Shown here piece after piece: positions 9,083 to 17,057 of a stretch of 17,057 nt of DNA. The position numbers and the translations under genes were made by a program. Source of the DNA: Entrophospora sp. SA101 (Eukaryota > Glomeromycota > Glomeromycetes > Entrophosporales > Entrophosporaceae); NCBI GenBank assembly GCA_958430865.1, contig CAUDNR010000330.1:1089-18145 (forward strand), read 5' to 3'. How positions within the stretch are numbered: the stretch's first letter is position 1; every line of letters starts with the position of its first letter. The notes beneath the pieces were generated by a model. That model worked only from the letters and a program-made list of their open reading frames with translations, was not told where the DNA came from and did no database searches.

Positions 9083-9136
9083 CATGATATGACAATGGTA
9101 TGACAATGATATGACAATGATATGATATAGACAATG
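9083..9136. repeat. Short tandem repeat of about 13 bp (ATGATATGACAATG)
   Basis: Four or so imperfect units of GATATGACAATG/GTATGACAATG. It accounts for the hydrophobic N-terminal part of the 131-codon antisense frame at 8784-9179. Confidence 0.65.
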
Positions 9137-9179
9137 ATAATGAAATTATCATTAGGATAAAATAATTTTTTGGGAACAA

Positions 9180-10322
9180 TTTTTTTACTTTTGTTGGGTG
9201 TTTGATTTAAAAAAGAATCAAAAATTTTGATTGAAATTTGGTTCCTTTGATCCCTTGTAGATCAAATCAAATTGAAGTTTTCTTCGTGATTGATTCAATT
9301 AAATAAATGTCAGTTACTTTTTGTTAATATATAAAGTAACATTGTTACAAAATTTTACAAATTTTTGTAGAATTTGTTTAGTTTAGAACTAAGAATTCAG
9401 GATTTAATTTTTATTATTTGTTTGAAAATTTCTGAGAGAAAAGAGAAAAACAGCCTTTGATTATCATAATTGAAGCAACATAGCAAAACCATCATTTTTA
9501 AATTTTTTGGTGTAACATTTTAATTTTACCTAATACTAATGCAGATGGTTTAGATTATTAATAGATTACTGTAGCAAGTTTTTAATCGTAAATAATTGAT
9601 TGGTTTAGATTGTTAACTAATTAGTAAAAATGTCTTTTTATATCTTGCACAAAAACTAGTCTTGTCAGCAGTGTGTACTCTTGAATTAAAAAAAAAATTA
9701 TTATTATTTGTATTTTTAATTTAAATTGTGCACAAAAAAAAAATCAAACATATATTTTCATTCTTTGCTCATTTGTGCATGTGTTTCACATATGGTTATG
9801 ATAAAAACATGAATATTGGGTTAATATTAACTCAATTTGGTAAATCACAATAAATAATACCAAAGTGGTAGAATAAAGTGTTTATGTAATCAAATTTGGT
9901 TGATCATGTCTGCGTTTAATTTGATTTCTCGTGTGAGTATGCTGATTGTAAATCTACTTTATTGTTGATTCAAGTTATAAATACTAGAGCCAATGACAAC
10001 AGCATAATAGAAGTTTGTTCATGTCACATGCAGATCATTAATTTGTGACACAATTGAATTATATTGCGAACATAGTAATACAACGACTTTTTATATCTTA
10101 TGTAACCTATTTTTTTTAGAAGGTACGTGATAAAAATATTACAATTTAATGTTTTTCATACCTCCTTCTGTATTTTTAGACATTTGGATCGAATGGGACC
10201 GAATAGATTCATGATCTAGATGAGAAGAAAAATTTATTATAGAAGAAGTAACAAATTAGCAATAAATAGTGGTAATTTCAAATAATTTTTTTTAATACTA
10301 CACAATAAATGATTTTATCATT
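9180..10322. other. Long non-coding AT-rich stretch
   Basis: No gene is supported on either strand. A 22 bp near-palindrome (ATTGGGTTAATATTAACTCAAT, 9815-9836) and several poly-A and ATT runs are present. TTATAAATA near 9976 resembles a TATA box, but no credible ORF follows it. Confidence 0.45.
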
Positions 10323-10388
10323 TTCCATATCATCAATTATTAATTTCCATATCATCAATTATTAATTTCCATATCATCAATTATTAAT
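10323..10388. repeat. Three perfect 22 bp tandem units
   Basis: TTCCATATCATCAATTATTAAT is repeated exactly at 10323-10344, 10345-10366 and 10367-10388. The identity of the copies implies a recent expansion. It lies 160 bp past the stop codon of the large minus-strand gene. Confidence 0.9.
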
Positions 10389-10548
10389 TTCAACATTGAG
10401 AACAGGTTAAATCAAATATGTTTAGAGATTAAATCGAATATTTTAATTATTAATGTATATATAAATAATAAATAATAATAAAATAAAATACATGGTATAT
10501 TGTATATTAAATATGTTATATGTAAATCTATTATTTAAAAAAATTTAA

Positions 10549-13307
10549 TCACCATTCTTTTACTAATTCAAGCGCATTTTCTAAATTTAAATTTGAATTA
10601 GGATTTGGTGTATTAATTTCTTCCTCATCTTCTTCCTCTATTTCTTCTTCTAAATCATCATCTGTTAAAATATCTGGTCCCTTTTCTAATCTTTTAACAA
10701 AAGAGTCAACATTATTAAACACACCCTTCTTATAAAACTCTTCACAATGTCCACATCTATTATGTAATTTATTATAGCAATTTGCATGGTACCCATGTCC
10801 GCATATTAATATTATTCCTTCATCATTTTCAAAAGGTTTTTTGCAATGGTCACATAATTCTGGATTTGGTGGAAAAGAAGTATGATAACCAGCAGGAAGG
10901 GACCTTATATCTACGTGTGCATTTAAAGTGGGCAATTTATAAGTATTATTTTTAACCTTTTTTGCTATATTGTTATGCTTAATATTATTATAAATTGAAT
11001 GAAAGTATTCTAATAAAAAGAAACTTGTTTTTGTAGTCAGCTCTTCCAACATAGGTTCGCTATAAGGATAATGATGATATTTTTTAAATTGATTTATGAA
11101 TGTTTGATCATGAAGATCAAGAAGATACGCTTGATTAATTATTGCTTCAGGTGAATGTAAAGAAGTTGTATTATTCCTTATTTGGCTATGGATGTTTTCT
11201 ACATAGTAGTCATTAAAATTAATTAAATGTGATTCTATAACCCTACTAAATATATGGCCATTATCTTTCCAATAATAATAGTCGGACAAAAAGGCTAAAG
11301 GAGCTTTATTGTAATTTTTTCTTTTCCACCTTAAAGCCAAAGTCCAAATACGAAAGAGTGTTTCAAAGTATTCATTAAAAGAACCTGACCTGAACAAAAT
11401 TGCATATATATCCAATGTAGCAGGTATTATATTATCTAACAAGTCTATCATTAATCTATATTCTAAATTTTTACATGTATTGGGAAATTTATTCATAATA
11501 ACATTCGCAATTTTTTTCCACCCTTTACTTGCAAGATCTAATAGGAGGTTAATCCTCCAAGGCTTTGGTTTTTTTGCTAGGATTTTTCTTGACCCAAAAA
11601 CGTAATGAAATAATTGATTAAAGAACTCCCAATGTATTATAATTATATATTCTCTTGAATTTAAAGATACATGTAGAGGACCAATCAATGGTACAAAATT
11701 TTTAATAATCTTATATTCATCGCAAACACTCTGACTTTGTTCTTGATTATTTATTTTTGTAATTGCCTTTCTTATAAACAGCTGTCCAGGCCAATCTGCT
11801 GATATAGCAATTATATTGTTCTTCAAATACTTTGAAATATTTTCGATTTTTATCAATGATAAAAGGACATCAACATAATCATTTAAAGAATGCAGATTTT
11901 TTTGTTGTACATTGACAATACGAACTTCTTTCATGGATCTATCTTGATGTCTTTCTAAGATTAATGGATTATAAAAATGAATGGTGAGAGACTCAATCCT
12001 ATTTGATTCTTCTACATTTAAATTATTTGAAACCCATGTTGCTTTACGTGTGTTATAACTAATATCAAATATTCCTTTAAAGTCATTTAATAAATGATAG
12101 TTTATTCTTTGAGCCTCAATATTATTAGAATTATGAATGTAGACTCCATTATAAATCGCAGGAACTGCTTGACATTGCTTTATCATTTTAGAAACTGATG
12201 TTGCCATATGGTGGGCTGTAGAAAGAGTGGTAGTATTTGGTCTTCTCCATCCATGAATGGAATGATAATCATCAATATTAAAGCAAAATAATAAATGACT
12301 CTAAAAGGAATGTATATATTAATAATTTATTCTATTTATATTAAAATTTAAGAATAGAAACTGATATTACTTACATATTCACCAAAATTTTCATTTATTT
12401 TTTGTGGATGTTTTAAAGCAAGATCTTTTTTATAATTTTCAATTGTTTTATAACATGTTGTGATTCCCATATTTGCAAGTGTATCAATGGCTGTGCAACT
12501 TGCACCTGCTCCAACAAGGTAAATACCAAGATCAAGCTTTAAGGAATTGGTAAATTTGTTACGTAAACCTACTAACAAATAACAAAATACTACAATAGAT
12601 CTTTTTGCTGCTTCTTTATTGCTTTCTGTCCTTTTGTCTGGAATTATGGCATCAGTCATTTCTTCAAAAAAACCTTGGAGTCTTGGATCACTTTGTTCAA
12701 TCATGTCGGAAAATTTTGATGGATCTGACTCTATGCCCTTTTTAAATTTTCTTTGCTGTTTGTAAAGAACTTTACTCAACAGTTTTATTTTTGTTGCAAA
12801 TGAATTATTTCCTGTTTCTATATCAATACCATCATCAATAATATTTGTGTCTAAGTTATCATCAACATCATTATTATTTTCAGCAACATAATATGAATTT
12901 TCTTCAATTAGCAATTGCAAATTATTAATATGATCCATTATACTTTTAAAATCATCTTTGGATACAATAACATTATTCTCAATAGAATTTATTTTAATTT
13001 TAGACCAATCTAAGTCATCTTTTTGTTTATTAGTTATAGCATTAATTGAAGATTCACCAACCAAACCACCTTCGGCCAATTTTTTATTATTTGTGTTTTT
13101 CTTATACTTCTCATGTCTGTCTGGCTCAACTATATTTAAATAATGTATCCTGTAGCATAATTGATCATCTTTTTTTAAAAATCCATATTCATTATTTACA
13201 TCTTTAAGTCTAATTTTATTAATAGTATAATCAGTTAACTTTCTGAATTCATTATTGGTGTTAGTACAGCCAGGTATAACACATGGACCACAATTTTTTG
13301 GAGGCAT
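10549..13307 (-). CDS. Transposase-like protein: C2CH zinc finger, putative DDE core, C-terminal RING
   Basis: Two exons, 13307-12375 and 12300-10549, joined over a 74 bp intron (GTAAGT at 12374, TTTTAG ending at 12301). The phase is 0, giving 894 residues; splicing adds 31 residues in front of the ATG of the second ORF, including FNIDDYHSIHGWRRP. Residues 9-55 are C-x4-C-x36-C-x3-H, THAP-like. Residues 198-305 are helical, with an HTH-like ASCTAIDTLANMGITTCYKT. Possible catalytic acids are D321/D322 (NIDDYH), D480 (ADWPGQ, then PLHVSLNSRE) and E679 (YYVENIHSQIR), the order expected of an RNase H-fold DDE enzyme. A RING-type site follows: C794, C797, C811, H813, H816, C819, C827, C830. The tail at 858-872 is almost all Asp/Glu. 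I believe this architecture belongs to a multicopy Glomeromycotina family, with some resemblance in layout to DUF6589-type fungal proteins. DNA binding, catalysis and ubiquitin ligase activity are inferred. No terminal inverted repeats are visible around it. Confidence 0.8.
12301..12374 (-). other. Intron of the transposase-like gene
   Basis: The donor GTAAGT directly follows codon 311 (Tyr) and the acceptor TTTTAG precedes AGTCAT. Using the next AG two bases on would bring a TAA within seven codons, so the first AG is the right one. Without splicing, the first ORF ends eight codons after the donor. Confidence 0.85.
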
Positions 13308-13345
13308 TTTTGATTTTAATGAATTTGTTCAATTTAGTTTTTAAG

Positions 13346-13432
13346 TTTAAGAGAATATTTGTATTTCTGATAAATAATTTAAGAGAATATTTGTATGTAT
13401 TTCCAATAAATAATTTAAGAAAATATTTTTGA
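13346..13432. repeat. Short tandem repeat in the 5' region of the transposase-like gene
   Basis: Three units beginning TTTAAGAGAATATTTGTAT or TTTAAGAAAATATTT, spaced 32 and 36 bp, at 13346, 13378 and 13414. They lie between the start codon and the TATA-like motif, so probably within the leader. Confidence 0.7.
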
Positions 13433-13458
13433 AAAAATCTTTCAGGTTGGAGTTTTTT

Positions 13459-13469
13459 CTATTTATATA
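13459..13469 (-). promoter_or_regulatory. TATA-like motif of the transposase-like gene
   Basis: TATATAAATAG on the minus strand, about 150 bp upstream of the ATG at 13307. It is the same 11-mer found in front of the AbfB gene. Confidence 0.4.
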
Positions 13470-13510
13470 TTTTTAATTATTTATTCATTCAAGTTGACAA
13501 AGACCATATT

Positions 13511-13893
13511 AAAATGTTTCATTGACATGAATGAAGAAAGAAAACAGACATGAGTTTTGATACTAGTATATTTTTAAATCCTTTATTCCGTACAAAAATG
13601 TTTCATTGACATGAATGAAGAAAAAAAATGGAAAAAGAATGAGTTTTGATACCAGCAAATTTTTAAATCCTTTATTCCATACAAAAATGTTTCATTGACA
13701 TGAATGAAGAAAGAAAACAGAAAAGGAACGCGAGTTTTGATACCAGTATATTTTTAAATCTTTTATTCCATACAAAAATGTTTCATTGAAATGAATGAAA
13801 AAAGAATACAGGTTTTGGTTATCAACATTGAATTCTTTATTCCGTACAAAAAAAACAGGAGTTTTGATTATCAGCATTGCATATTTTTAATTT
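13511..13893. repeat. Minisatellite of 71-91 bp units with an internal 18 bp dyad
   Basis: Units start at about 13511, 13595, 13684 and 13775, with a truncated fifth from about 13846. Each reads AAAATGTTTCATTGACATGA, then an A/G-rich run, then GAGTTTTGATACCAG, then TTTTTAAATCCTTTATTCC. The piece TTCATT-GACATG-AATGAA is a dyad with 6 bp arms, at 13518, 13602, 13691 and 13782 (the last with GAAATG in the middle). The array lies immediately upstream of the promoter of the transposase-like gene. Confidence 0.85.
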
Positions 13894-14123
13894 AACAAAA
13901 GACAAGGTGATTTTGTAAACTATAAACCTCTAATTTTTTTGAAAATTTTAATTATGAAAAAGAGTCAAATTGACAAAGAAAAAAAATAACTTTGGTTATG
14001 TCTGTCTGTGTATTATTATTTTCTTTATTCAATACAACGAAACGTATGTAACACATAATAAAATGTTGATTGTGATACAATGTGATAATTGCGAATGTCG
14101 ATCAATATCAAACTTCTACTATG

Positions 14124-14261
14124 CTATTTAGAACATATTCTTTCGCCTATATTTAATTCATAACCTACTAGTTCAGCTTTTTCTTTTCCTTGTTCTGAAA
14201 TATTTCACCATTTAGAGTCATCTTTTTCTATTTTGCAAACAGAACAAAAACCAACAGGCAT
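14124..14261 (-). pseudogene. Fragment of a Cys-rich (zinc finger) protein with an in-frame TGA
   Basis: The minus frame from ATG at 14261 reads MPVGFCSVCKIEKDDSKW, a TGA (14207-14205), then NISEQGKEKAELVGYELNIG and ERICSK before TAG. The FCSVC...ICSK spacing looks like the first half of a treble-clef or CxxC...CxxC zinc finger cut off at its last cysteine. I associate this text with a repeated fungal family, but cannot name it. The internal stop is again TGA where Arg (CGA) would fit. Confidence 0.45.
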
Positions 14262-14661
14262 TTTAGTAATGACTTGTAAATCAAGAAATAAAAATTGTTA
14301 CTTCGAATGGATCCAGGTGGATCCAGGAATATTGAAGTGAAAAGAGTATACTTGTAAAATTTGAAAGGTTGTTATTTAGTGTACTTGCGCCCACCTCATA
14401 AGTGTAACCCATTGTCTATTCTAAAACAATTGAAAAATGATCAACATAATATAAATAATATAAAAGGAATTTACCAAATTAGAATTATTATATTTTTTTT
14501 TTTGTGATCAATAATAATTCAGGGATTGTTACAGATACCCTGTGATAAACATATTTGATTCATATTTTTTGGAATCTTTGATGACGGCCCGTCGCCGAAA
14601 ATTTGATACTTTAGTTACATTTTAAATAAATAATAAGATATAAAAAATCCATTACTAAAAC
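14262..14661. other. Non-coding stretch ahead of the pseudogene cluster
   Basis: No gene is seen. It contains a near-exact GGATCCAGGTGGATCCAGGA doubling (14308-14327), the palindrome GACGGCCCGTC (14583-14593) and TATAAAAAA at about 14639, just upstream of the ATG at 14662. Confidence 0.35.
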
Positions 14662-14985
14662 ATGCAATCTGAAATTGATTCACTAAAGCAATGAATTTCT
14701 GAGCTTGAAACCAAGAATGCCGAGCTTTTAAAACAGGTTATGGAAGAGAATGCCAAGTGAGAAGCCGAAAATGCTGAGCTCAAGGCCAGAATCAAGGAGC
14801 TAGAGAAAAATAAAATAGATACTACTAACCTCAAGGCTGAGAACAATAAGCTTAATACCAGGGTTGTGAAATTAGAACAGTCATCAAACAATATTACACA
14901 CGAATTAGAAAATTCTGTTCTCCACAAAGCATTGTCCATAAGGTTGTGGGCAAAACTCTTCCAGAAATCAGTCGCGGAGTTTTGA
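14662..14985 (+). pseudogene. Coiled-coil segment of a high-copy family, two TGA stops, cut by a MITE
   Basis: From ATG at 14662 the frame reads MQSEIDSLKQ*ISELETKN, then KQVMEENAK*EAENAELKA, then ARIKELEKNK and so on, a strong heptad coiled coil rich in Glu, Lys, Leu and Asn. The stops are TGA at 14692 and 14758. Arg in either place would preserve the heptads. The readable family text ends near HKALSI at 14940, where the MITE begins; codons after that are MITE sequence. The antisense frame over this stretch is a shadow. It probably belonged to one gene with the segments that follow. Confidence 0.7.
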
Positions 14986-15128
14986 CATGTTGTACACTAA
15001 TTGTTTATTAGAGTTTTGCATTTTGGGGGTTTCGACAATCGACAGATTTTCAACAGGTTGCACATTAATTGTTTATTAGAGTTTCAACAGAGTTTCAACT
15101 AGTCACTAAGAGGTTTCGCCCACAACCT
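14941..15128. mobile_element. 188 bp MITE with TA target site duplications
   Basis: Left end AGGTTGTGGGCAAAACTCTT and right end (reverse complement) AGGTTGTGGGCGAAACCTCT form terminal inverted repeats of about 20 bp with one substitution and one indel. They are flanked by TA at 14939-14940 and 15129-15130, the duplication typical of Tc1/mariner-type elements. There is no coding capacity. The interior holds a 32 bp direct repeat (14985-15016 and 15053-15084, three mismatches). It interrupts the pseudogene between the coiled coil and the next conserved segment. Confidence 0.8.
14985..15084. repeat. 32 bp direct repeat inside the MITE
   Basis: ACATGTTGTACACTAATTGT... at 14985-15016 recurs at 15053-15084 as ACAGGTTGCACATTAATTGT..., both ending TTTATTAGAGTTT. 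It may be a transposase-binding subterminal repeat or a local duplication. Confidence 0.75.
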
Positions 15129-15131
15129 TAA

Positions 15132-15812
15132 TCATCTGATATTTCTTCCAATATATGTGCACCCCCATCCAAGTCTAAATTGTTAGAAGATATAGAGACT
15201 GATAATTTCCTAGATGCGCAGAGTAAGAAAGAGGTTAGTGATATGATGAGAAAGAGGAGCAAGGAAAAGAAACTTCAAACTCAAGGGTCACATAATACCT
15301 CTTTACCAATGTCAACTCCGCTGATACCATCTGAAATATCAATTTCTAATGATGATTCACCTGAAGTCTTTGAAGCTCTGGACTTAAAAACCAAGAATCA
15401 AAATCAAAGTAAAAGCCAGAATGAATCACACAAGAAAAAGGGAACTGAGAATATTGCTCAAGTGATAGCTGATGGCATTCAGGATGCACTTGCGCACAGC
15501 TCCACTGATAATATCCATTCAGATTTGAATCATGTGACTGAAATTTCAGTGATGGGCCATCGTCAAAATTCTGATACAATCTCATTACTTGATTTAGCTC
15601 AATTATTTGATAAAGCAACTAATGCTGAATATTATGCTATGAAAGCTAACCAGGAAGAAACCTTATGCTGGATCAACTATGGAAATGAATTCATAATTCA
15701 GTATAATGATCTTATGAAAAATAGTAATAGCAAAATTGGTGAGAAAAAGGCAAAAGGTATAATTTATGATAAAATATTACTATTATCTGTGAAAAAAGAT
15801 CCAAGGAAATAG
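15132..15812 (+). pseudogene. Main conserved segment of the high-copy family, truncated by a frameshift
   Basis: The frame is open from 15132, right after the MITE, and lacks its own ATG start, as expected for an internal piece. It reads LLEDIETDNFLDAQSKKEV, MMRKRSKEKKLQ, a low-complexity Ser/Asn/Lys linker, then ISLLDLAQLFDKATNAEYYA, MKANQEETLCWINYG and KIGEKKAKGIIYDKI. A one-base frameshift within or next to the A run near 15790-15796 ends the frame at 15810-15812. The next segment continues the same protein in another frame. I recognise the NQEE...W..Y and GEKKAKG pattern as a family repeated very often in Rhizophagus; its function is unknown. Confidence 0.7.
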
Positions 15813-16141
15813 GATTACAGCTTCCAGAAATCTCACGTAAAACTTTATGTAGAAAAACCCAAAGGGCTGTAAAGACATATAAGTTATTTGAAAAAATAGG
15901 CAAAGATAAAATTAAGTACCTTAAAACATATTGCACAAATTCTATTTCAGAGTTGACCAATGATCAAATTCAAAAGATTATCAATAATAATAATATTTCT
16001 GATCGTGATGAGTTCAATATAGAGGAGGAATCAAATCACATGACTGAAATTTCAACAACATCCTGTCACCAAAATCATGAAACCGAAATTTTGCCTGAGG
16101 TAAGTATATCTACCAAACCTCAAATCTCTAACTCTCTGTGA
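15791..16141 (+). pseudogene. Continuation of the high-copy family segment in a second frame
   Basis: After the frameshift the protein resumes as EKRSKEIGLQLPEISRKTL, then CRKTQRAVKTYKLFEKIG, KDKIKYLKTYCTNSISELT and NDQIQKIINN, followed by a Ser/Glu/Thr-rich linker with PEVSISTKPQ. This is the helical C-terminal part of the conserved domain. The frame is lost again at 16139-16141, where the downstream text lies in a third frame. Both frame changes together show that the gene is not functional. Confidence 0.7.
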
Positions 16142-16449
16142 AAATAAAGAACTTACCAGAAGCCAAGGTAAGTATACCACTTGTATCTCATCCCAAAAAG
16201 GCTTTATTGGAAACTGAGGTAAATGCATTATCAGCATCTCAACCTCAAACTGAAACAAAGACTTTACCCAAGAAACAGAATAATCCAACCCATAACCATG
16301 CTTACTTTCATAATAAGATATTGTTGTGATATTCAGATCTATATAAAACATTTATTGCTGAAAAATTTGATTACTATGGAATTAATGAGGGGTCATTATG
16401 CCCAGTATGTAAACTAGATCATGAAGATGGGAAAAGTGTAAAAGGGTAA
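16138..16449 (+). pseudogene. Linker and CxxC zinc-motif segment, third frame
   Basis: The third frame reads LPEAKVSIPLVSHPKKALLE, QPQTETKTLPKKQNNPTHNH, FHNKILL, TGA at 16327, then YSDLYKTFIAEKFDYYGINE and GSLCPVCKLDHEDGK, ending at TAA 16447-16449. CPVCKLDH is a CxxC-x3-H metal-binding motif. The repeated K/E-V-S-I-(P/S) text encodes GTAAGTAT at 16090 and 16168, which mimics splice donors but is ordinary coding repeat. Confidence 0.65.
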
Positions 16450-16621
16450 TACCGAAAAAAAGTAATGTATGAACCCCTATGTATGTAATGTATTAGGGTG
16501 TGCAATGCCCTAATTAAATCAAAATTAATTGGTGATCTGTCTATGAATCGGGACAAATGATCTACATTTAATGATAAATTTTGGGTTAATAAAACATATC
16601 TCACTTTCCTCACTAATTAAA
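16450..16621. other. Unassigned gap within the pseudogene cluster
   Basis: No frame here continues the family text on either side. It may be more strongly decayed sequence or a small insertion. Confidence 0.35.
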
Positions 16622-17057
16622 CACCTTTATAAAAACATAAGTTTAGTAGAAGAGTTAGATGATGAAGTGTGAATGGAGCGAGAAGAGGCTGAAAAAGCAC
16701 TGAATAAAGCCATGGAATGGAGAAAATGACAAATGTTTGAAACTGTGTTGAAGCATGATGCTGCAATGGGCAAACTTCAAGACCGAATAGATTTATTAGA
16801 AAATAATTTAGCTGCTAAAAATCAGGAAACAAACTGAAAAGATTATTTAACAACCAAAGAATTACCATCTTTACCAAAGAAACAAAAAGAAAATAGATTA
16901 TGCAAACTCAAAAAATTAATAAGTAAAAGAAAAGGCTAAAGAGAAATTCCAGACTTTTATTGTTCAAAAGAACAAGTAAACCAATATGAGATTAGAATAT
17001 AGAATTCTGGAAATAGCCCAGGGAGATGAACAAGAGTGTAACTTCTGTTTTCTAGAT
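16622..17057 (+). pseudogene. Second coiled-coil segment with three in-frame TGA stops, runs off the window
   Basis: A single frame from 16622 reads HLYKNISLVEELDDEV*MER, EEAEKALNKAMEWRK*QMFE, TVLKHDAAMGKLQDRIDLLE, NNLAAKNQETN*KDYL and LPSLPKKQKENRL to a TAA near 16937. The TGA codons are at 16670, 16727 and 16835, each where Arg would suit a coiled coil. After a frame change at about 16938, KEKFQTFIVQKNK and LEYRILEIAQGDEQ continue to the edge, with one more stop (TAA) between them. It is the same style of protein as 14662-14940, perhaps its C-terminal half or a neighbouring copy. Confidence 0.65.

Noticed and set aside
8784..9179. 131-codon minus-strand ORF
   Set aside because: Its N-terminal half is translated from a 13 bp tandem repeat (Ser/His/Ile/Leu-rich) and the rest has no recognisable domain. 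The C-terminal part could be a dispersed repeat, but I cannot support a gene.
12958..13143. 61-codon plus-strand ORF
   Set aside because: Antisense shadow inside exon 1 of the large gene.
13511..13893. Possible CRISPR-like array
   Set aside because: The whole unit is repeated with no unique spacers, unit length varies, and the genome is eukaryotic: a minisatellite.
14655..14939. 94-codon minus-strand ORF, Ser/Leu-rich
   Set aside because: Shadow of the coiled-coil segment on the plus strand (complement of GAG/AAG/AAT-rich codons).
16090..16175. Two GTAAGTAT splice donor-like sites
   Set aside because: Both fall in the repeated protein text VSI(S/P) and the frames continue through them without a matching acceptor.
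14662..17057. TGA as a sense codon (alternative code or readthrough)
   Set aside because: The cluster also has frameshifts, TAA stops and a MITE insertion, so decay is the simpler reading.

Overview
The window looks like nuclear DNA of an arbuscular mycorrhizal fungus of the Rhizophagus irregularis type. This is inferred from its very high AT content, 70-110 bp GT-AG introns, absence of bacterial-style gene packing, and protein families I associate with that genus. No database search was possible.

Layout. At 177-846 (+) lies the 3' part of an unrecognised three-exon gene. From about 1570 to 2460 (+) there is decayed coding-like sequence, followed by a 2566-2610 hairpin and a short LTR-like block (2725-2877). 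A compact, intact three-exon gene for an orphan AbfB (beta-trefoil, CBM42-type) domain lies at 3434-4047 (-). Two very small ORFs (4939-5037 -, 5490-5627 +) are doubtful. From about 5.7 to 10.5 kb there is essentially no protein coding; it holds minisatellites, hairpins, MITE-like inverted repeats and microsatellites.

The main gene is at 10549-13307 (-). Two long ORFs join through a 74 bp GT-AG intron into one 894-residue protein. It has an N-terminal THAP-like C2CH zinc motif, a helical region, a possible DDE/RNase H-like core (conserved-looking NIDDYH, ADWPGQ and VENIHSQIR blocks), a C-terminal RING-type zinc finger and an acidic tail. I read it as a transposase-derived or transposase-like protein fused to a putative E3 ligase module. 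Upstream of its start lie a TATA-like site and a tandem array of about 71-91 bp units, four of which carry an 18 bp dyad (TTCATTGACATGAATGAA).

From 14124 to the right edge the sequence is a graveyard of a high-copy family: coiled-coil, EKKAKG-type and CxxC zinc segments broken by frameshifts and in-frame stops. Every internal same-frame stop I could place inside the clearly alignable segments is TGA, best explained as CGA to TGA (C to T at CpG). A 188 bp MITE with TA target duplications splits the first segment.
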